From JAGOSA01 sp039795715 (GTDB lineage: Bacteria; Patescibacteriota; Minisyncoccia; Phycocordibacterales; UBA9973): 59,996 bases of DNA. Under the pieces are notes generated by a model. The model searched no databases, had not been told where the DNA came from, and was given only the letters and a program-made list of their open reading frames with translations. Shown one piece after another: positions 51,301 to 58,860 of the stretch (position 1 is the stretch's first letter; the number at the start of each line of letters is the position of its first letter). The DNA is taken from NCBI GenBank assembly GCA_039795715.1, contig JBDKLD010000008.1, positions 1-59,996 of the forward strand. Direction: 5' to 3'. Made by a program: the position numbers and the translations under genes.

Positions 51301-51342
51301 ACGTTGATTAACTATAAATTAAATATTAATAAAAAATAATTG

Positions 51343-52566
51343 CTAACCCGTAGAGTATACACTACGTCGGAAAACAGTGCCCGCGACAAAAATCAGAATT
51401 GCCCCCACTGCAACTGGGGTCCAGGGCGCAAAAAGCGCTGCGATGCCTCCAGCAAGAAGTGGTGGTATTGCTTGCGCGATAGATATGACCGAGGTATTTA
51501 CACCGAGCACTTCCCCACGATTATATTCACTGGCACTACGCGTGAGAAGCGATGAGAAATTGGAGGCCTGTAAGCCTTGTGGAATAGCAAAAGGTAAAAT
51601 AAGTGCGTAGAGCGCAAGTGGTGTATTGGCAAAAAATGTCAGTGCGAGGCCTGCAGCCGCAAAGTAGTAAACGTAGCGAAGTGTTTTTCTATCTGAGTAT
51701 CGGCGTGACACCGCAGGCACTATAACGAGCTGGGTAAAAATAATGCAGATACCGACAAAACCAAAAATATTGCCGACCTGGTGCGCGCTAAAATCAAACT
51801 TGCGCGAAACGTAGACATTGAAAAAAGAGGCGAAAAAATTGAAGCCAGAATTGAAAATAAATGAAACCAAGAAAAGTGATCGCAAATCTTTCATTCTGTT
51901 GGCTTTGATAATATTTTTCACCGCACCAAAAATCTCGATTTTCTTTTTTTCTCTGAGTTTCGGGCTCGTTTCTTTGAAGAAAAAATAAATCGAAAGTACA
52001 TTGATAAATGAAATTGCCGCGGCAAAGAGAAACGGCGTCGAAGAGTTGAACCAAGAAACAAAGTTGCTGTTCGCCAACTGCCCACCAATGAACGGCCCGA
52101 GCACAAAACCGAGCCCCCAAAATGCACCCATGACACCGAATACTCTCACGCGATCTTTCTCTTCTGTCGTATCAGCAATAGCCGCTTGCGCAACAGCGAT
52201 GTTGCCTCCGGTAATACCGTCGAGAATACGCGAGGCAAAGAGCAGTGGGACATTTTTGGTTACGATAGCATAGGCAAAAATCAGGTACGACATCGCCGTA
52301 CCCAAGATAGAGATGAGCAAAATTGGTCGACGGCCATACTTATCAGAAAGAGCGCCAAGAATTGGTGAAGCGAAAAATACTGCGAGCGGATAACTTGCTG
52401 TCAGGAGGCCGAGGTAAAATAGTCCGAGGTCGGCCTTGGCTGGGTCAAGCAAGAAAAAGTCAGAGCCAGGGACGCCAAGGAGCTGGGGCAAAATCGGGAT
52501 GAGGATGCCGACGCCCAGCATGTCGATACATATAGTCAGAAACAGAAACCAGTGCCGTCTTTTCAT
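51343..52566 (-). CDS. Major facilitator superfamily transporter (TetA-like)
   Basis: 407 residues with about twelve helices. The loop 2-3 motif is GALSDKYGRRPILL, and the drug/H+ antiporter-type motif C lies in helix 5 (GAFWGLGFVLGPFIGGQLA). This places it near TetA/multidrug exporters; the substrate is unknown. Extended -10 TGCTAGAAT lies 8 nt before the ATG. It is divergent from the metallophosphoesterase gene with 54 bp between starts. Confidence 0.88.
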   Translation of the reverse strand: MKRRHWFLFLTICIDMLGVGILIPILPQLLGVPGSDFFLLDPAKADLGLFYLGLLTASYPLAVFFASPILGALSDKYGRRPILLISILGTAMSYLIFAYAIVTKNVPLLFASRILDGITGGNIAVAQAAIADTTEEKDRVRVFGVMGAFWGLGFVLGPFIGGQLANSNFVSWFNSSTPFLFAAAISFINVLSIYFFFKETSPKLREKKKIEIFGAVKNIIKANRMKDLRSLFLVSFIFNSGFNFFASFFNVYVSRKFDFSAHQVGNIFGFVGICIIFTQLVIVPAVSRRYSDRKTLRYVYYFAAAGLALTFFANTPLALYALILPFAIPQGLQASNFSSLLTRSASEYNRGEVLGVNTSVISIAQAIPPLLAGGIAALFAPWTPVAVGAILIFVAGTVFRRSVYSTG

Positions 52567-52608
52567 GTACCGCCATTCTAGCAGAATACGGGAAAAGAAA
52601 AAGTGCTG

Positions 52609-52614
52609 TATAAT
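52609..52614 (+). promoter_or_regulatory. -10 box of the metallophosphoesterase gene, 6 nt before the start
   Basis: TATAAT (52609-52614), CTTCGT, then ATG 52621. TGCTG precedes the box. No plausible -35 or Shine-Dalgarno. Confidence 0.62.
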
Positions 52615-52620
52615 CTTCGT

Positions 52621-53727
52621 ATGAAATTTGGATTTTTACTTTTCGCTTTGCCATTCCTCGCCCTGATTGCGATCACCTCAGTGGTAGTATTTAAAGTTGG
52701 CGTCGTTTTTGGAGTACTCAAGACACCGCTTGTACGACAAATTGTCATGTGGGTATTTATTTTGTTGCCAATTATTTTGATCACTACCATGGCGATCGGC
52801 AACAAGCATTTCAACTACATCAATATTTTCTTCTACCATATTGCCGTGACTTGGTTGCCGGTGCTTATTTATTTATTCATGGGCGCAGTGCTTTTGTCAC
52901 TCATCAACTTTGTTGCCGTATATAGCGGTCACCCAGTCAATATGTACGTGCTTTCTGTTTGGGTAATTGTTATCACGGCGGTCGCTACAGGATATGGAAT
53001 AGTAAATGCCACTATGCCGAGAATTGTGACGTACGATATTGATTCCCCTGCTCTTTCCAAGCAATGGGCTGGCAAAAATATTGTGCTAGTTTCAGACACG
53101 CACCTTGGCGTCGTTCGTAGTGGAAAATTTATGAAAAAAGTTGTCGGTAAAATAAATGAGCAAAAGCCCGACGTGGTTTTCATCGCTGGCGACATTATTG
53201 ATGGACCGGTATTTAATTATCAAAAAGGTCTTTCACCACTCAAAGATATCAAGTCTACATTTGGTATTTTCTATACTCCGGGCAATCATGAGGGTTACAA
53301 TCCTGAGCCTGAGAAATTTTATCCAATAGTGAAGGCACTCACGACGACGGTAATAGATAGCAAAACCGAAGTGAACGGGACGGCTATTGTTGGACTCGAC
53401 TACAGACGCGAAACAGTAGAAGCTACGGCGGAAAGATTGAAGGACACAGGCTTTCGTGCTGATGTGCCGACAATTGCACTCCTCCACGATCCGACAAACG
53501 TCACGACACTCATGGATGCAGGAGTGTCGCTGGTTTTGTCAGGACACACACATTGCGGACAATTTTTCCCCATCAACTTAGTCGTGCGAGGTATATATAA
53601 GGAGTATACATACGGAGTAAATGTTCGTGGCAATAGTACAGCTGTCACTACCTGTGGTGTGGGTACGGCAATGTCACCACTTCGACTTGGCACAAATCCG
53701 GAGATTGTGGTTTTGCATATCAAATAA
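52621..53727 (+). CDS. Membrane metallophosphoesterase (YkuE-like)
   Basis: 368 residues from ATG 52621. Four hydrophobic helices in the first 125 residues are followed by a calcineurin-like phosphoesterase domain: VLVSDTHLGVVRSG, FIAGDIIDGPVFN, YTPGNHEGYNPEPE, IALLHDPTNV and VLSGHTHCGQFFP, which supply the two-metal site. Related proteins cleave phospholipid or nucleotide phosphoesters at the membrane. The real substrate is unknown. Confidence 0.9.
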   Translation: MKFGFLLFALPFLALIAITSVVVFKVGVVFGVLKTPLVRQIVMWVFILLPIILITTMAIGNKHFNYINIFFYHIAVTWLPVLIYLFMGAVLLSLINFVAVYSGHPVNMYVLSVWVIVITAVATGYGIVNATMPRIVTYDIDSPALSKQWAGKNIVLVSDTHLGVVRSGKFMKKVVGKINEQKPDVVFIAGDIIDGPVFNYQKGLSPLKDIKSTFGIFYTPGNHEGYNPEPEKFYPIVKALTTTVIDSKTEVNGTAIVGLDYRRETVEATAERLKDTGFRADVPTIALLHDPTNVTTLMDAGVSLVLSGHTHCGQFFPINLVVRGIYKEYTYGVNVRGNSTAVTTCGVGTAMSPLRLGTNPEIVVLHIK

Positions 53728-53757
53728 AAACTTAAGTTTTACTTTATCTTGTTTGGC

Positions 53758-53763
53758 TATACT
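53758..53763 (+). promoter_or_regulatory. -10 box of the 53770 gene, 6 nt before the start
   Basis: TATACT (53758-53763), GCCAAG, then ATG 53770; TTTGGC precedes it. Same layout as the efp and dCMP deaminase promoters. Confidence 0.58.
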
Positions 53764-53769
53764 GCCAAG

Positions 53770-54297
53770 ATGCAGATGGAAGGAAAATTACCAAAAAAAC
53801 ATATTTCTAACGGACTTTTTGAAAGTATCAGTAAAAAAGCTGAAGAAAAATACAAGCTCATCGCGCCAACATACTGTCCTTATTTAAAAGATAAGGTGAA
53901 TTTCAATGCAAGAGGACTGGATCATATTAGATTTAAAGCATGGAATAGACGTCGTAGTAGATTTGATCAATTTACTAGACTAAAACTTATTCCTTTAGCC
54001 CCCAAAATATTGTCTTTATCCCATACTGTCCAGGGGAAATGGTGCCGCAAAGAGTGGCAACGAGTAAAAAGACACGGCAGATGGGAAAAACACCCAAGAG
54101 AGGTTGTTTACTTTGAATTTGTTGCTGTTATCAACAATGCTCGGGCAAAAGTAATAGTAAAGGAAATTGTTGGGGGGCAAAAGTTTTTCTGGAGTCTTAT
54201 ACCTTTTTGGAGAATGAATGAGATAACTAAGGCAAGAAAACTATATGACAGCGATATAGAAAATGACGGCAACTTTACTGATGATATTGAGGATTAA
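53770..54297 (+). CDS. Hypothetical protein, possible BECR/RelE-like nuclease fold
   Basis: 175 residues from ATG 53770 (an upstream start would precede the -10 box). Very basic in the middle (FKAWNRRRSRFDQFTRLKLI). The order NARGLDHIRFKAW, LIPLAPKILSLSHTVQGKW, VVYFEFVAVINNARAKVIVK and GGQKFFWSLIPFW resembles phage-type barnase/RelE-like (PBECR) domains, in which a His and Arg act on RNA. This similarity is from memory of patterns and is weak. No antitoxin-like gene is adjacent. Confidence 0.55.
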   Translation: MQMEGKLPKKHISNGLFESISKKAEEKYKLIAPTYCPYLKDKVNFNARGLDHIRFKAWNRRRSRFDQFTRLKLIPLAPKILSLSHTVQGKWCRKEWQRVKRHGRWEKHPREVVYFEFVAVINNARAKVIVKEIVGGQKFFWSLIPFWRMNEITKARKLYDSDIENDGNFTDDIED

Positions 54298-54333
54298 AAG
54301 AAAAACAACCAAATAAATCTGGTTGTTTTTCTT
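54298..54333. terminator. Bidirectional terminator shared by the 53770 gene and the small RNA gene
   Basis: AAGAAAAACAACC (54298-54310) and GGTTGTTTTTCTT (54321-54333) pair perfectly over 13 bp, with U-rich 3' arms in both readings. Confidence 0.85.
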
Positions 54334-54388
54334 AGACACTTGGCAACGGTTTATGAACCGAGAGAGAGCCGAAGCCCTCACAAGTGCC
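54298..54388 (-). ncRNA. Small three-way-junction RNA gene, family not recognised
   Basis: A consensus promoter at 54396-54423 predicts a start at about 54388. From that base the RNA folds as P1 GGCACUUG/CAAGUGUC (54381-54388 with 54335-54342), P2 GAGGGC-UUCG-GCUCUC with a cUUCGg tetraloop, and P3 CGGUU-CAUA-AACCG, closing a three-way junction. A 13-bp terminator hairpin follows at 54298-54333. Total length about 90 nt. There is no ORF, and the RNA matches no tRNA, SRP, 6S or riboswitch pattern that I know. It lies between the convergent ends of the 53770 gene and the rlmI-like gene. Confidence 0.75.
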
Positions 54389-54395
54389 TACAACT

Positions 54396-54423
54396 ATTAT
54401 ATTCACGAGATATTTATTGTCAA
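54396..54423 (-). promoter_or_regulatory. Consensus promoter of the small RNA gene
   Basis: Minus-strand TTGACA (54418-54423), 16-bp spacer, TATAAT (54396-54401): both hexamers perfect. Position +1 falls 7-8 nt downstream at the first base of stem P1. It sits within the short gap after the rlmI-like stop. Confidence 0.82.
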
Positions 54424-54437
54424 CAATTATTTTTATC

Positions 54438-55364
54438 TTACTTTCTCCAACGCGCAGTCACACCGGCCGGCAAGCTAACATTTCGAGATGAATTTTCTTT
54501 CAAGATAAGTTCAAGCGTTTCTGTAGTTCCGCTGAATTTTTCTTCAATTTGTTTTAAACAATTACCGAATGCGAGCGCGGAATAGCCTGACGCATAGCCA
54601 GAAATGACAAGGAAAAGCGGTTTATCTGACAGCAACTGCATGCAGGTATCAAAAAGTTCCAAAAATTGTTCTTCTATTTTCCAAACTTCTCCGTCTGGAC
54701 CACGACCGAAAGCCGGTGGATCCATAACTATACCGTCGTATTTTTTTCCGCGCTTCACTTCCCTTTTGGCAAAAGCCAGTGCGTCATCAACGAGCCAACG
54801 TATTGGCGCATTATCAAGACCATTCAATTTGGCATTTTCTTTTGCCCAATCCACAACCGGTTTTGAGGCATCGACATGAGTGACTTCAGCTCCGGCTTTG
54901 GCCGCAACAAGTGTTGCGCCACCAGTGTAGGCAAAAAGATTGAGAACGTTTGGTTTTGCACCAGCGTTTTCATTTTCCGTCTTTTTATTTTCTAAACATT
55001 CAGCAATGAACTGCCAATTCAGAGTTTGCTCAGGAAAAATACCGACATGCTTGAACGATGTCGGACGCACCAGAAAATGCAGCCCGCTGTGTTCTATTAT
55101 CCATTCATCTGGCACGCTTTTATTTACAACTTTATTTCCATCACTGCTCCCATCTTTACTTTCTTCTTTATTTCCTGCTGTGCGCTTTTTCCAAGAACCA
55201 GTTTTCGAATCTATGCGGACAAAAGATAGATCGGCGTTTTCCCATGCACTAGCTGTCAGACCTTTATGCCAGAGCGCTTCCGGATCTGGCCGACGCACAA
55301 CAACATCCCCGATGCGCTCGAGTTTCTCGCCTTCCCCACTATCTATGAGTTCATATCCATTCAT
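54438..55364 (-). CDS. RlmI-like class I SAM-dependent RNA methyltransferase
   Basis: 308 residues. The C-terminal two-thirds form a COG1092-type methyltransferase: LVRPTSFKHVGIFPEQTLNW, VLNLFAYTGGATLVAAKAGA (SAM loop), VTHVDASKPVVDWAKENAKL and YDGIVMDPPAFGRG (the NPPY-like catalytic block as DPPAF). The family methylates C5 of rRNA cytosines or, in relatives, other bases. The N-terminal PUA domain of E. coli RlmI is replaced by a shorter, charged region with a Lys/Asn/Ser-rich insert (about 65-85). TACTAT lies 6 nt before the ATG. Confidence 0.85.
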   Translation of the reverse strand: MNGYELIDSGEGEKLERIGDVVVRRPDPEALWHKGLTASAWENADLSFVRIDSKTGSWKKRTAGNKEESKDGSSDGNKVVNKSVPDEWIIEHSGLHFLVRPTSFKHVGIFPEQTLNWQFIAECLENKKTENENAGAKPNVLNLFAYTGGATLVAAKAGAEVTHVDASKPVVDWAKENAKLNGLDNAPIRWLVDDALAFAKREVKRGKKYDGIVMDPPAFGRGPDGEVWKIEEQFLELFDTCMQLLSDKPLFLVISGYASGYSALAFGNCLKQIEEKFSGTTETLELILKENSSRNVSLPAGVTARWRK

Positions 55365-55370
55365 GCGGCA

Positions 55371-55376
55371 ATAGTA
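55371..55376 (-). promoter_or_regulatory. -10 box of the rlmI-like gene, 6 nt before the start
   Basis: Minus-strand TACTAT (55371-55376), TGCCGC, then ATG 55364. Leaderless layout. Confidence 0.5.
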
Positions 55377-55382
55377 ACGAAA

Positions 55383-56015
55383 TTATTGCTCATCTGCAAT
55401 TTTTTTATTTTCTTTATATCTCTTGTTTCGATTGCGGACTTGCTGAATTGTTCGTACTAGAAGCGGGACTATTGTCGTCAACACAACCACTGCAACAATT
55501 ATTGGTAAAATATATTTATCAGGATTTGGAACATATTGCCCGAAAAAGTATCCCATACTGGCAACAACTGTCGGCCAGAGAATTGCGCCGATTGCATTGT
55601 AAGTAGTGAACATCCGGCGTGGCATCTTACCGATTCCTGCCATAGGACCAGCAACTGAACGGAGCACGGGCACAAATCTAGCGAAAAGTAACGTCAATAC
55701 GCCGAAACGAGTAAAGTATTTTTCTGCTCGCTCCATACTTTTGGTTGAAATAAGTCCGGTATTTTTTTTCTCAAAAAATTTGGTGCCGTACTTTTTACCC
55801 AAAAAGTAAGCAAGCTCAAATCCCAAAAATGATGCCACTGCTGTCACGACGATAGTTCCAATAAATGACATTTTGCCAATAGCAGCCAAAATGCCGAAAG
55901 AAAAAATAAGGCTATCGCCTGGAAACATAATGCCAATCAAAAGCCCTGTTTCAGCAAATATTGCAATAGACAGGCCGAGTAGGCCGAGCGTAGAAAATGT
56001 TTCGATACTGAACAT
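55383..56015 (-). CDS. DedA family membrane protein
   Basis: 210 residues with four to five helices. Family blocks: IFAETGLLIGIMFPGDSLIF near the N-terminus and LFARFVPVLRSVAGPMAGIG with the conserved basic residues, then GAILWPTVVASMGYFFGQYV. DedA proteins are thought to flip polyprenyl-phosphate or lipid carriers and to support membrane potential. It lies 13 bp after a 55-residue membrane protein gene and is probably co-transcribed with it. Confidence 0.92.
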   Translation of the reverse strand: MFSIETFSTLGLLGLSIAIFAETGLLIGIMFPGDSLIFSFGILAAIGKMSFIGTIVVTAVASFLGFELAYFLGKKYGTKFFEKKNTGLISTKSMERAEKYFTRFGVLTLLFARFVPVLRSVAGPMAGIGKMPRRMFTTYNAIGAILWPTVVASMGYFFGQYVPNPDKYILPIIVAVVVLTTIVPLLVRTIQQVRNRNKRYKENKKIADEQ

Positions 56016-56028
56016 ATTTTAGAAAAAT

Positions 56029-56196
56029 TTAAAAAAGGTGGAGGAAATAGGCAATCATAATAAGTGCACCGATAGTACCGACAGCAGGATGAATCCGCCA
56101 AAGAATAATGTCGATAATAACTAGACCCAAGAACCAGACTAATCCAAGTGCTTCTATTGAATCACTAATTGTTGAGAGAAATGTTTGCAATGTCAT
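56029..56196 (-). CDS. Small membrane protein, 55 residues
   Basis: A short ORF from ATG 56196 to TAA 56029-56031. The protein has two hydrophobic segments, LGLVWFLGLVIIDIILW (about 18-34) and VGTIGALIMIAYFLHLF (about 39-55), joined by RIHPA. TAAAAT lies exactly 6 nt before the ATG, as in other genes here, and dedA follows after 13 bp. Both facts support a real gene. Function unknown; a partner of DedA is possible. Confidence 0.7.
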   Translation of the reverse strand: MTLQTFLSTISDSIEALGLVWFLGLVIIDIILWRIHPAVGTIGALIMIAYFLHLF

Positions 56197-56202
56197 GTGA
56201 CT

Positions 56203-56208
56203 ATTTTA
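56203..56208 (-). promoter_or_regulatory. -10 box of the small membrane protein/dedA unit
   Basis: Minus-strand TAAAAT (56203-56208), AGTCAC, then ATG 56196. Confidence 0.5.
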
Positions 56209-56253
56209 TCACAGGAACTTGCGTGGTGCGAGCTTTGTAGTAGGATAGCCACC

Positions 56254-56409
56254 ATGGATGACATTATGAAACCTCTTGGCACCTTTTTCGGCTATTTTTT
56301 TAATATGGTGCTTCTAATAGTGCTGGCTCTTGTATACCTCCCGTCTTTCCTTATTACGACTCACCTCAATAAACCATTCGAGGATCTACTCAAGGAATTT
56401 GGGTTTTAA
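56254..56409 (+). CDS. Small membrane protein, 51 residues
   Basis: From ATG 56254: MDDIMKPLGTFFGYFFNMVL onward with a single helix (about 14-36, MVLLIVLALVYLPSFLI) and an amphipathic tail (NKPFEDLLKEFGF). The frame extends upstream, but a TAGGAT box lies 7 nt before this ATG. It is divergent from the 55-residue membrane protein gene with 57 bp between starts. Function unknown. Confidence 0.55.
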   Translation: MDDIMKPLGTFFGYFFNMVLLIVLALVYLPSFLITTHLNKPFEDLLKEFGF

Positions 56410-56411
56410 AT

Positions 56412-56438
56412 AAAAAAAACCCCTGATATACAGAGGTT
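56412..56438 (-). terminator. Terminator between convergent small genes
   Basis: AACCCCTG (56418-56425) pairs with CAGAGGTT (56431-56438) with one mismatch; on the minus strand it is followed by eight T. It serves mainly the gene at 56440. Confidence 0.75.
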
Positions 56439-56439
56439 A

Positions 56440-56814
56440 TTAGGTTTTTTCTGTGACACCCATAATATGGAGTATCACATTCTTGAGTTTTTTAAAATCA
56501 AGCGGCATTTGAATTACATCGATATCTGCCATACCTCTCATTGTTCGAGCAACATGGAGTGGTTTACTGTCTGGGTCAAGGAGACAGATGATTGATCCCT
56601 CTTTTCTGTGAGAGCGAAGAATGTTCAGCCATTCTGACTTTAGGTTCCCTTTCGTGCAAACAATAACATTTGCCCTTTCAAAGATACTTTCTGGCCATTG
56701 TGTGCCAATAGCGACATACACAAGCATTAATGATGTTTTCAATTTCTTTTCGATATCACCGAAGAGTTTTTTCAAGAGGTCTTCGTCTTCAATGTTAGTT
56801 ACAAACATATTCAT
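56440..56814 (-). CDS. Hypothetical protein, receiver-like fold possible
   Basis: 124 residues from ATG 56814 (56808 is an alternative). The pattern of strands and helices (NMFVTNIEDEDLLKKLFGDI, ANVIVCTKGNL, GSIICLLDPDSKPLHVA, DIDVIQMPLDFKKLKNVILH) recalls a CheY-like receiver, with MPLDFKKL in place of the usual KPF-L end, but the phosphorylatable Asp is not evident. A TATACT 20 nt upstream with TTGCAA before it could be the promoter. Confidence 0.5.
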   Translation of the reverse strand: MNMFVTNIEDEDLLKKLFGDIEKKLKTSLMLVYVAIGTQWPESIFERANVIVCTKGNLKSEWLNILRSHRKEGSIICLLDPDSKPLHVARTMRGMADIDVIQMPLDFKKLKNVILHIMGVTEKT

Positions 56815-56872
56815 ATTGTTTAGGATTTTTTTGAAGTATAGACTCTTTTGACGAGATTGCAATAGCCAGAAT

Positions 56873-57991
56873 CTATTCTGTATATATCCTCGGCACCCGA
56901 GCCGATAAACAAGTTACAATTTCGTGTGGTGTCGTACCGACTTGCGTCGCAATTTCTTGGACTGAGATTTGCTCGTTGCCGTCTTTACCAATCAATGTAA
57001 CCACATCTCCAACGTACGCTTCACCGTCTCTACCGAGCGAAACCGTAAACTGATCCATGCAGATACGGCCCACAACAGGAAAGGATTTACCTTTGATGAG
57101 CACGTAGCCAGCATTTGATAGTCGTCTTGGATAACCATCGGCGTAGCCAAGTGGAAGTGTGATGATTCTTTCATATTCGTTTTGTACCTGATAGGTTTTG
57201 CCGTAGCCAATGTACTCACCTTTGCTTGAGACTTTAAAGTAAGTAACTTTTGTTGTGAGCGAAAGTGCTGGCATTATTTTAGAAGGAAGTATGCTCGATT
57301 CACATTCAGGCTCTATGCCATATATTGCAACACCCGGACGGACCATAGAGAGGTGGTATTCCGGATAGAGAAAAATCGAACGAGATGAGCATATGTGCAA
57401 GAATGTCGGCTTCAGGTTTTTTTCATCTGCATATGCTACGGCAGTTTGGAAACGTTCGAACTGGATTTTTGTGTAGTCTGCATCCATGCTGTCAGAAAAA
57501 TGTGAGTACATACCTTCGCAAATTATTTTTCCTTTTGTCGTCAGGTCAACTGCCAGGTCGATGAATTTCTCTTTTCTCTGCCAGTGGACGCCGACTCGCC
57601 CCATACCAGTATCTATTTTGAGGTGGACTGTTGGTATTTTTCCGAGCTTTTCCCCTACTCTCGCAATCTCTTCCAGCTTGTCTGATGAGGCCGCGGTGAT
57701 TGTTAGATTGTATGTGATAGCACTCTCTATTTCATCACTATCAATAGAGCCGAGCACAAGTATAGGCACGGCAATTTTATCTTTTCGTAATGTCACGCCT
57801 TCGGCTACCAGGGCCACAGCAAAATAGTCCACATGTGGGGCAAGAGCTTTTGCCACCGGTACCATGCCATGTCCATAAGCATCGGCTTTGATTACGTCGC
57901 AAATAGCGACTTTGTCGCTAACTGTTTTACGAATGACATTGATATTGTTTTCTATCGCTCCGAGCGAGACTGTGGCATAGGTATTACGCAT
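56873..57991 (-). CDS. alr: Alanine racemase
   Basis: 372 residues. PLP-lysine block CDVIKADAYGHGMVPVAKAL (K35), HLKIDTGMGRVGV, MVRPGVAIYG, LPLGYADGYPRRLSN (catalytic Tyr) and VGRICMDQFTVSLG are all present. It makes D-Ala for peptidoglycan, implying that this organism builds a cell wall. Its start lies only 17 bp from the divergent sod start, with the -10 at 57998-58003. Confidence 0.97.
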   Translation of the reverse strand: MRNTYATVSLGAIENNINVIRKTVSDKVAICDVIKADAYGHGMVPVAKALAPHVDYFAVALVAEGVTLRKDKIAVPILVLGSIDSDEIESAITYNLTITAASSDKLEEIARVGEKLGKIPTVHLKIDTGMGRVGVHWQRKEKFIDLAVDLTTKGKIICEGMYSHFSDSMDADYTKIQFERFQTAVAYADEKNLKPTFLHICSSRSIFLYPEYHLSMVRPGVAIYGIEPECESSILPSKIMPALSLTTKVTYFKVSSKGEYIGYGKTYQVQNEYERIITLPLGYADGYPRRLSNAGYVLIKGKSFPVVGRICMDQFTVSLGRDGEAYVGDVVTLIGKDGNEQISVQEIATQVGTTPHEIVTCLSARVPRIYTE

Positions 57992-57996
57992 TGGTG

Positions 57997-58003
57997 TATT
58001 ATA
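57997..58003. promoter_or_regulatory. Shared palindromic -10 for divergent leaderless alr and sod
   Basis: TATTATA reads TATTAT on plus (57997-58002) and TATAAT on minus (57998-58003). Each is followed by exactly 6 nt and then ATG (58009 for sod, 57991 for alr). The whole gap is 17 bp, so neither gene can have a usual leader unless it starts inside the other gene. Confidence 0.7.
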
Positions 58004-58008
58004 TAGGC

Positions 58009-58593
58009 ATGATTACATTTACCCCAAAGGTGTTTACTGTCCCCGCGCTCAAAGGCATTTCGGCTAAAACAATGGAGGAGCACATCAAGCTCTATGAGGG
58101 CTACGTCAAAAATGCCAACGCAGTTTTGGCGAAAGTTGAAGAATATGTGAAAGATAGCGAAACGAATGCTTACGTTCTCGGCGAACTCATGCGACGCTTT
58201 TCATTTGAGTGGAATGGTATGAAGAATCATGAGAAATATTTTGCTTTGCTCGAAGGCGGTGCTTCACCGCTGACTGTCGGCAGTCCGCTCGAAAATACCA
58301 TCACTACCACATGGGGTTCAGTCGGTGCATTCATGGCTAGGTTCAAAGCGCTCGCGCTCACTCGTGGCATCGGCTGGGCGATGCTTTCTAAAGACAGCGC
58401 TGGTAATTTACTCATGCACTGGGTAGACGAGCAACACCTCGGCCAGCTCCAAGACACAACGCCAGTCATCGCACTCGACATGTGGGAACATTCTTTTGTC
58501 GCTGACTACCAACCTTCTGGCAAGAAAAACTACGTAGAAGACTTTTTTGAAAACTTAAATTGGAGTGTAGCGGAAAAGTTTTTTGCGGAGTAA
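58009..58593 (+). CDS. Iron/manganese superoxide dismutase
   Basis: 194 residues from ATG 58009. Metal ligands of Fe/Mn SOD are in place: His in MEEHIKLYEGYVKNANAVL, His in FEWNGMKNHEKYF, and Asp/His in LDMWEHSFVADYQ. The core GSVGAFMARFKALALTRGIG and LLMHWVDEQHL is typical. The active-site second-sphere residue cannot be used here to choose iron or manganese with confidence. Detoxifies superoxide; a short distance from alr suggests shared control. Confidence 0.95.
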   Translation: MITFTPKVFTVPALKGISAKTMEEHIKLYEGYVKNANAVLAKVEEYVKDSETNAYVLGELMRRFSFEWNGMKNHEKYFALLEGGASPLTVGSPLENTITTTWGSVGAFMARFKALALTRGIGWAMLSKDSAGNLLMHWVDEQHLGQLQDTTPVIALDMWEHSFVADYQPSGKKNYVEDFFENLNWSVAEKFFAE

Positions 58594-58596
58594 AAA

Positions 58597-58860
58597 ATGA
58601 ACTATCATTTGAAAAATGTATTACTGGCTTTTGCGGCAGCAATCACTGACTGGTTGCTTTGGAAAAATTTTGCGCATAGTCGACTTACCTTTGTTGGATT
58701 TTTAGTTTCTGCAATTATTGCTGCATATATAATTAGGAAAGTAACGACAAATTCAATTGCCGATTTTATCTTACGTTTTTTTATTATTTCTGCTCTATCT
58801 TTTATTTTTATTAACATTCCTGCATTTTTATTTTACCTATTCGTTGTCGTACTTTTTTGA
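58597..58860 (+). CDS. Small membrane protein
   Basis: 87 residues, 3 bp after sod, with GGAG 6 bp before the ATG (one of few Shine-Dalgarno-like sites here). Three hydrophobic segments: FAAAITDWLLW, FVGFLVSAIIAAYII and FFIISALSFIFINIPAFLFY onward. It overlaps the convergent comEC end by 24 bp. No family recognised. Confidence 0.6.
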   Translation: MNYHLKNVLLAFAAAITDWLLWKNFAHSRLTFVGFLVSAIIAAYIIRKVTTNSIADFILRFFIISALSFIFINIPAFLFYLFVVVLF

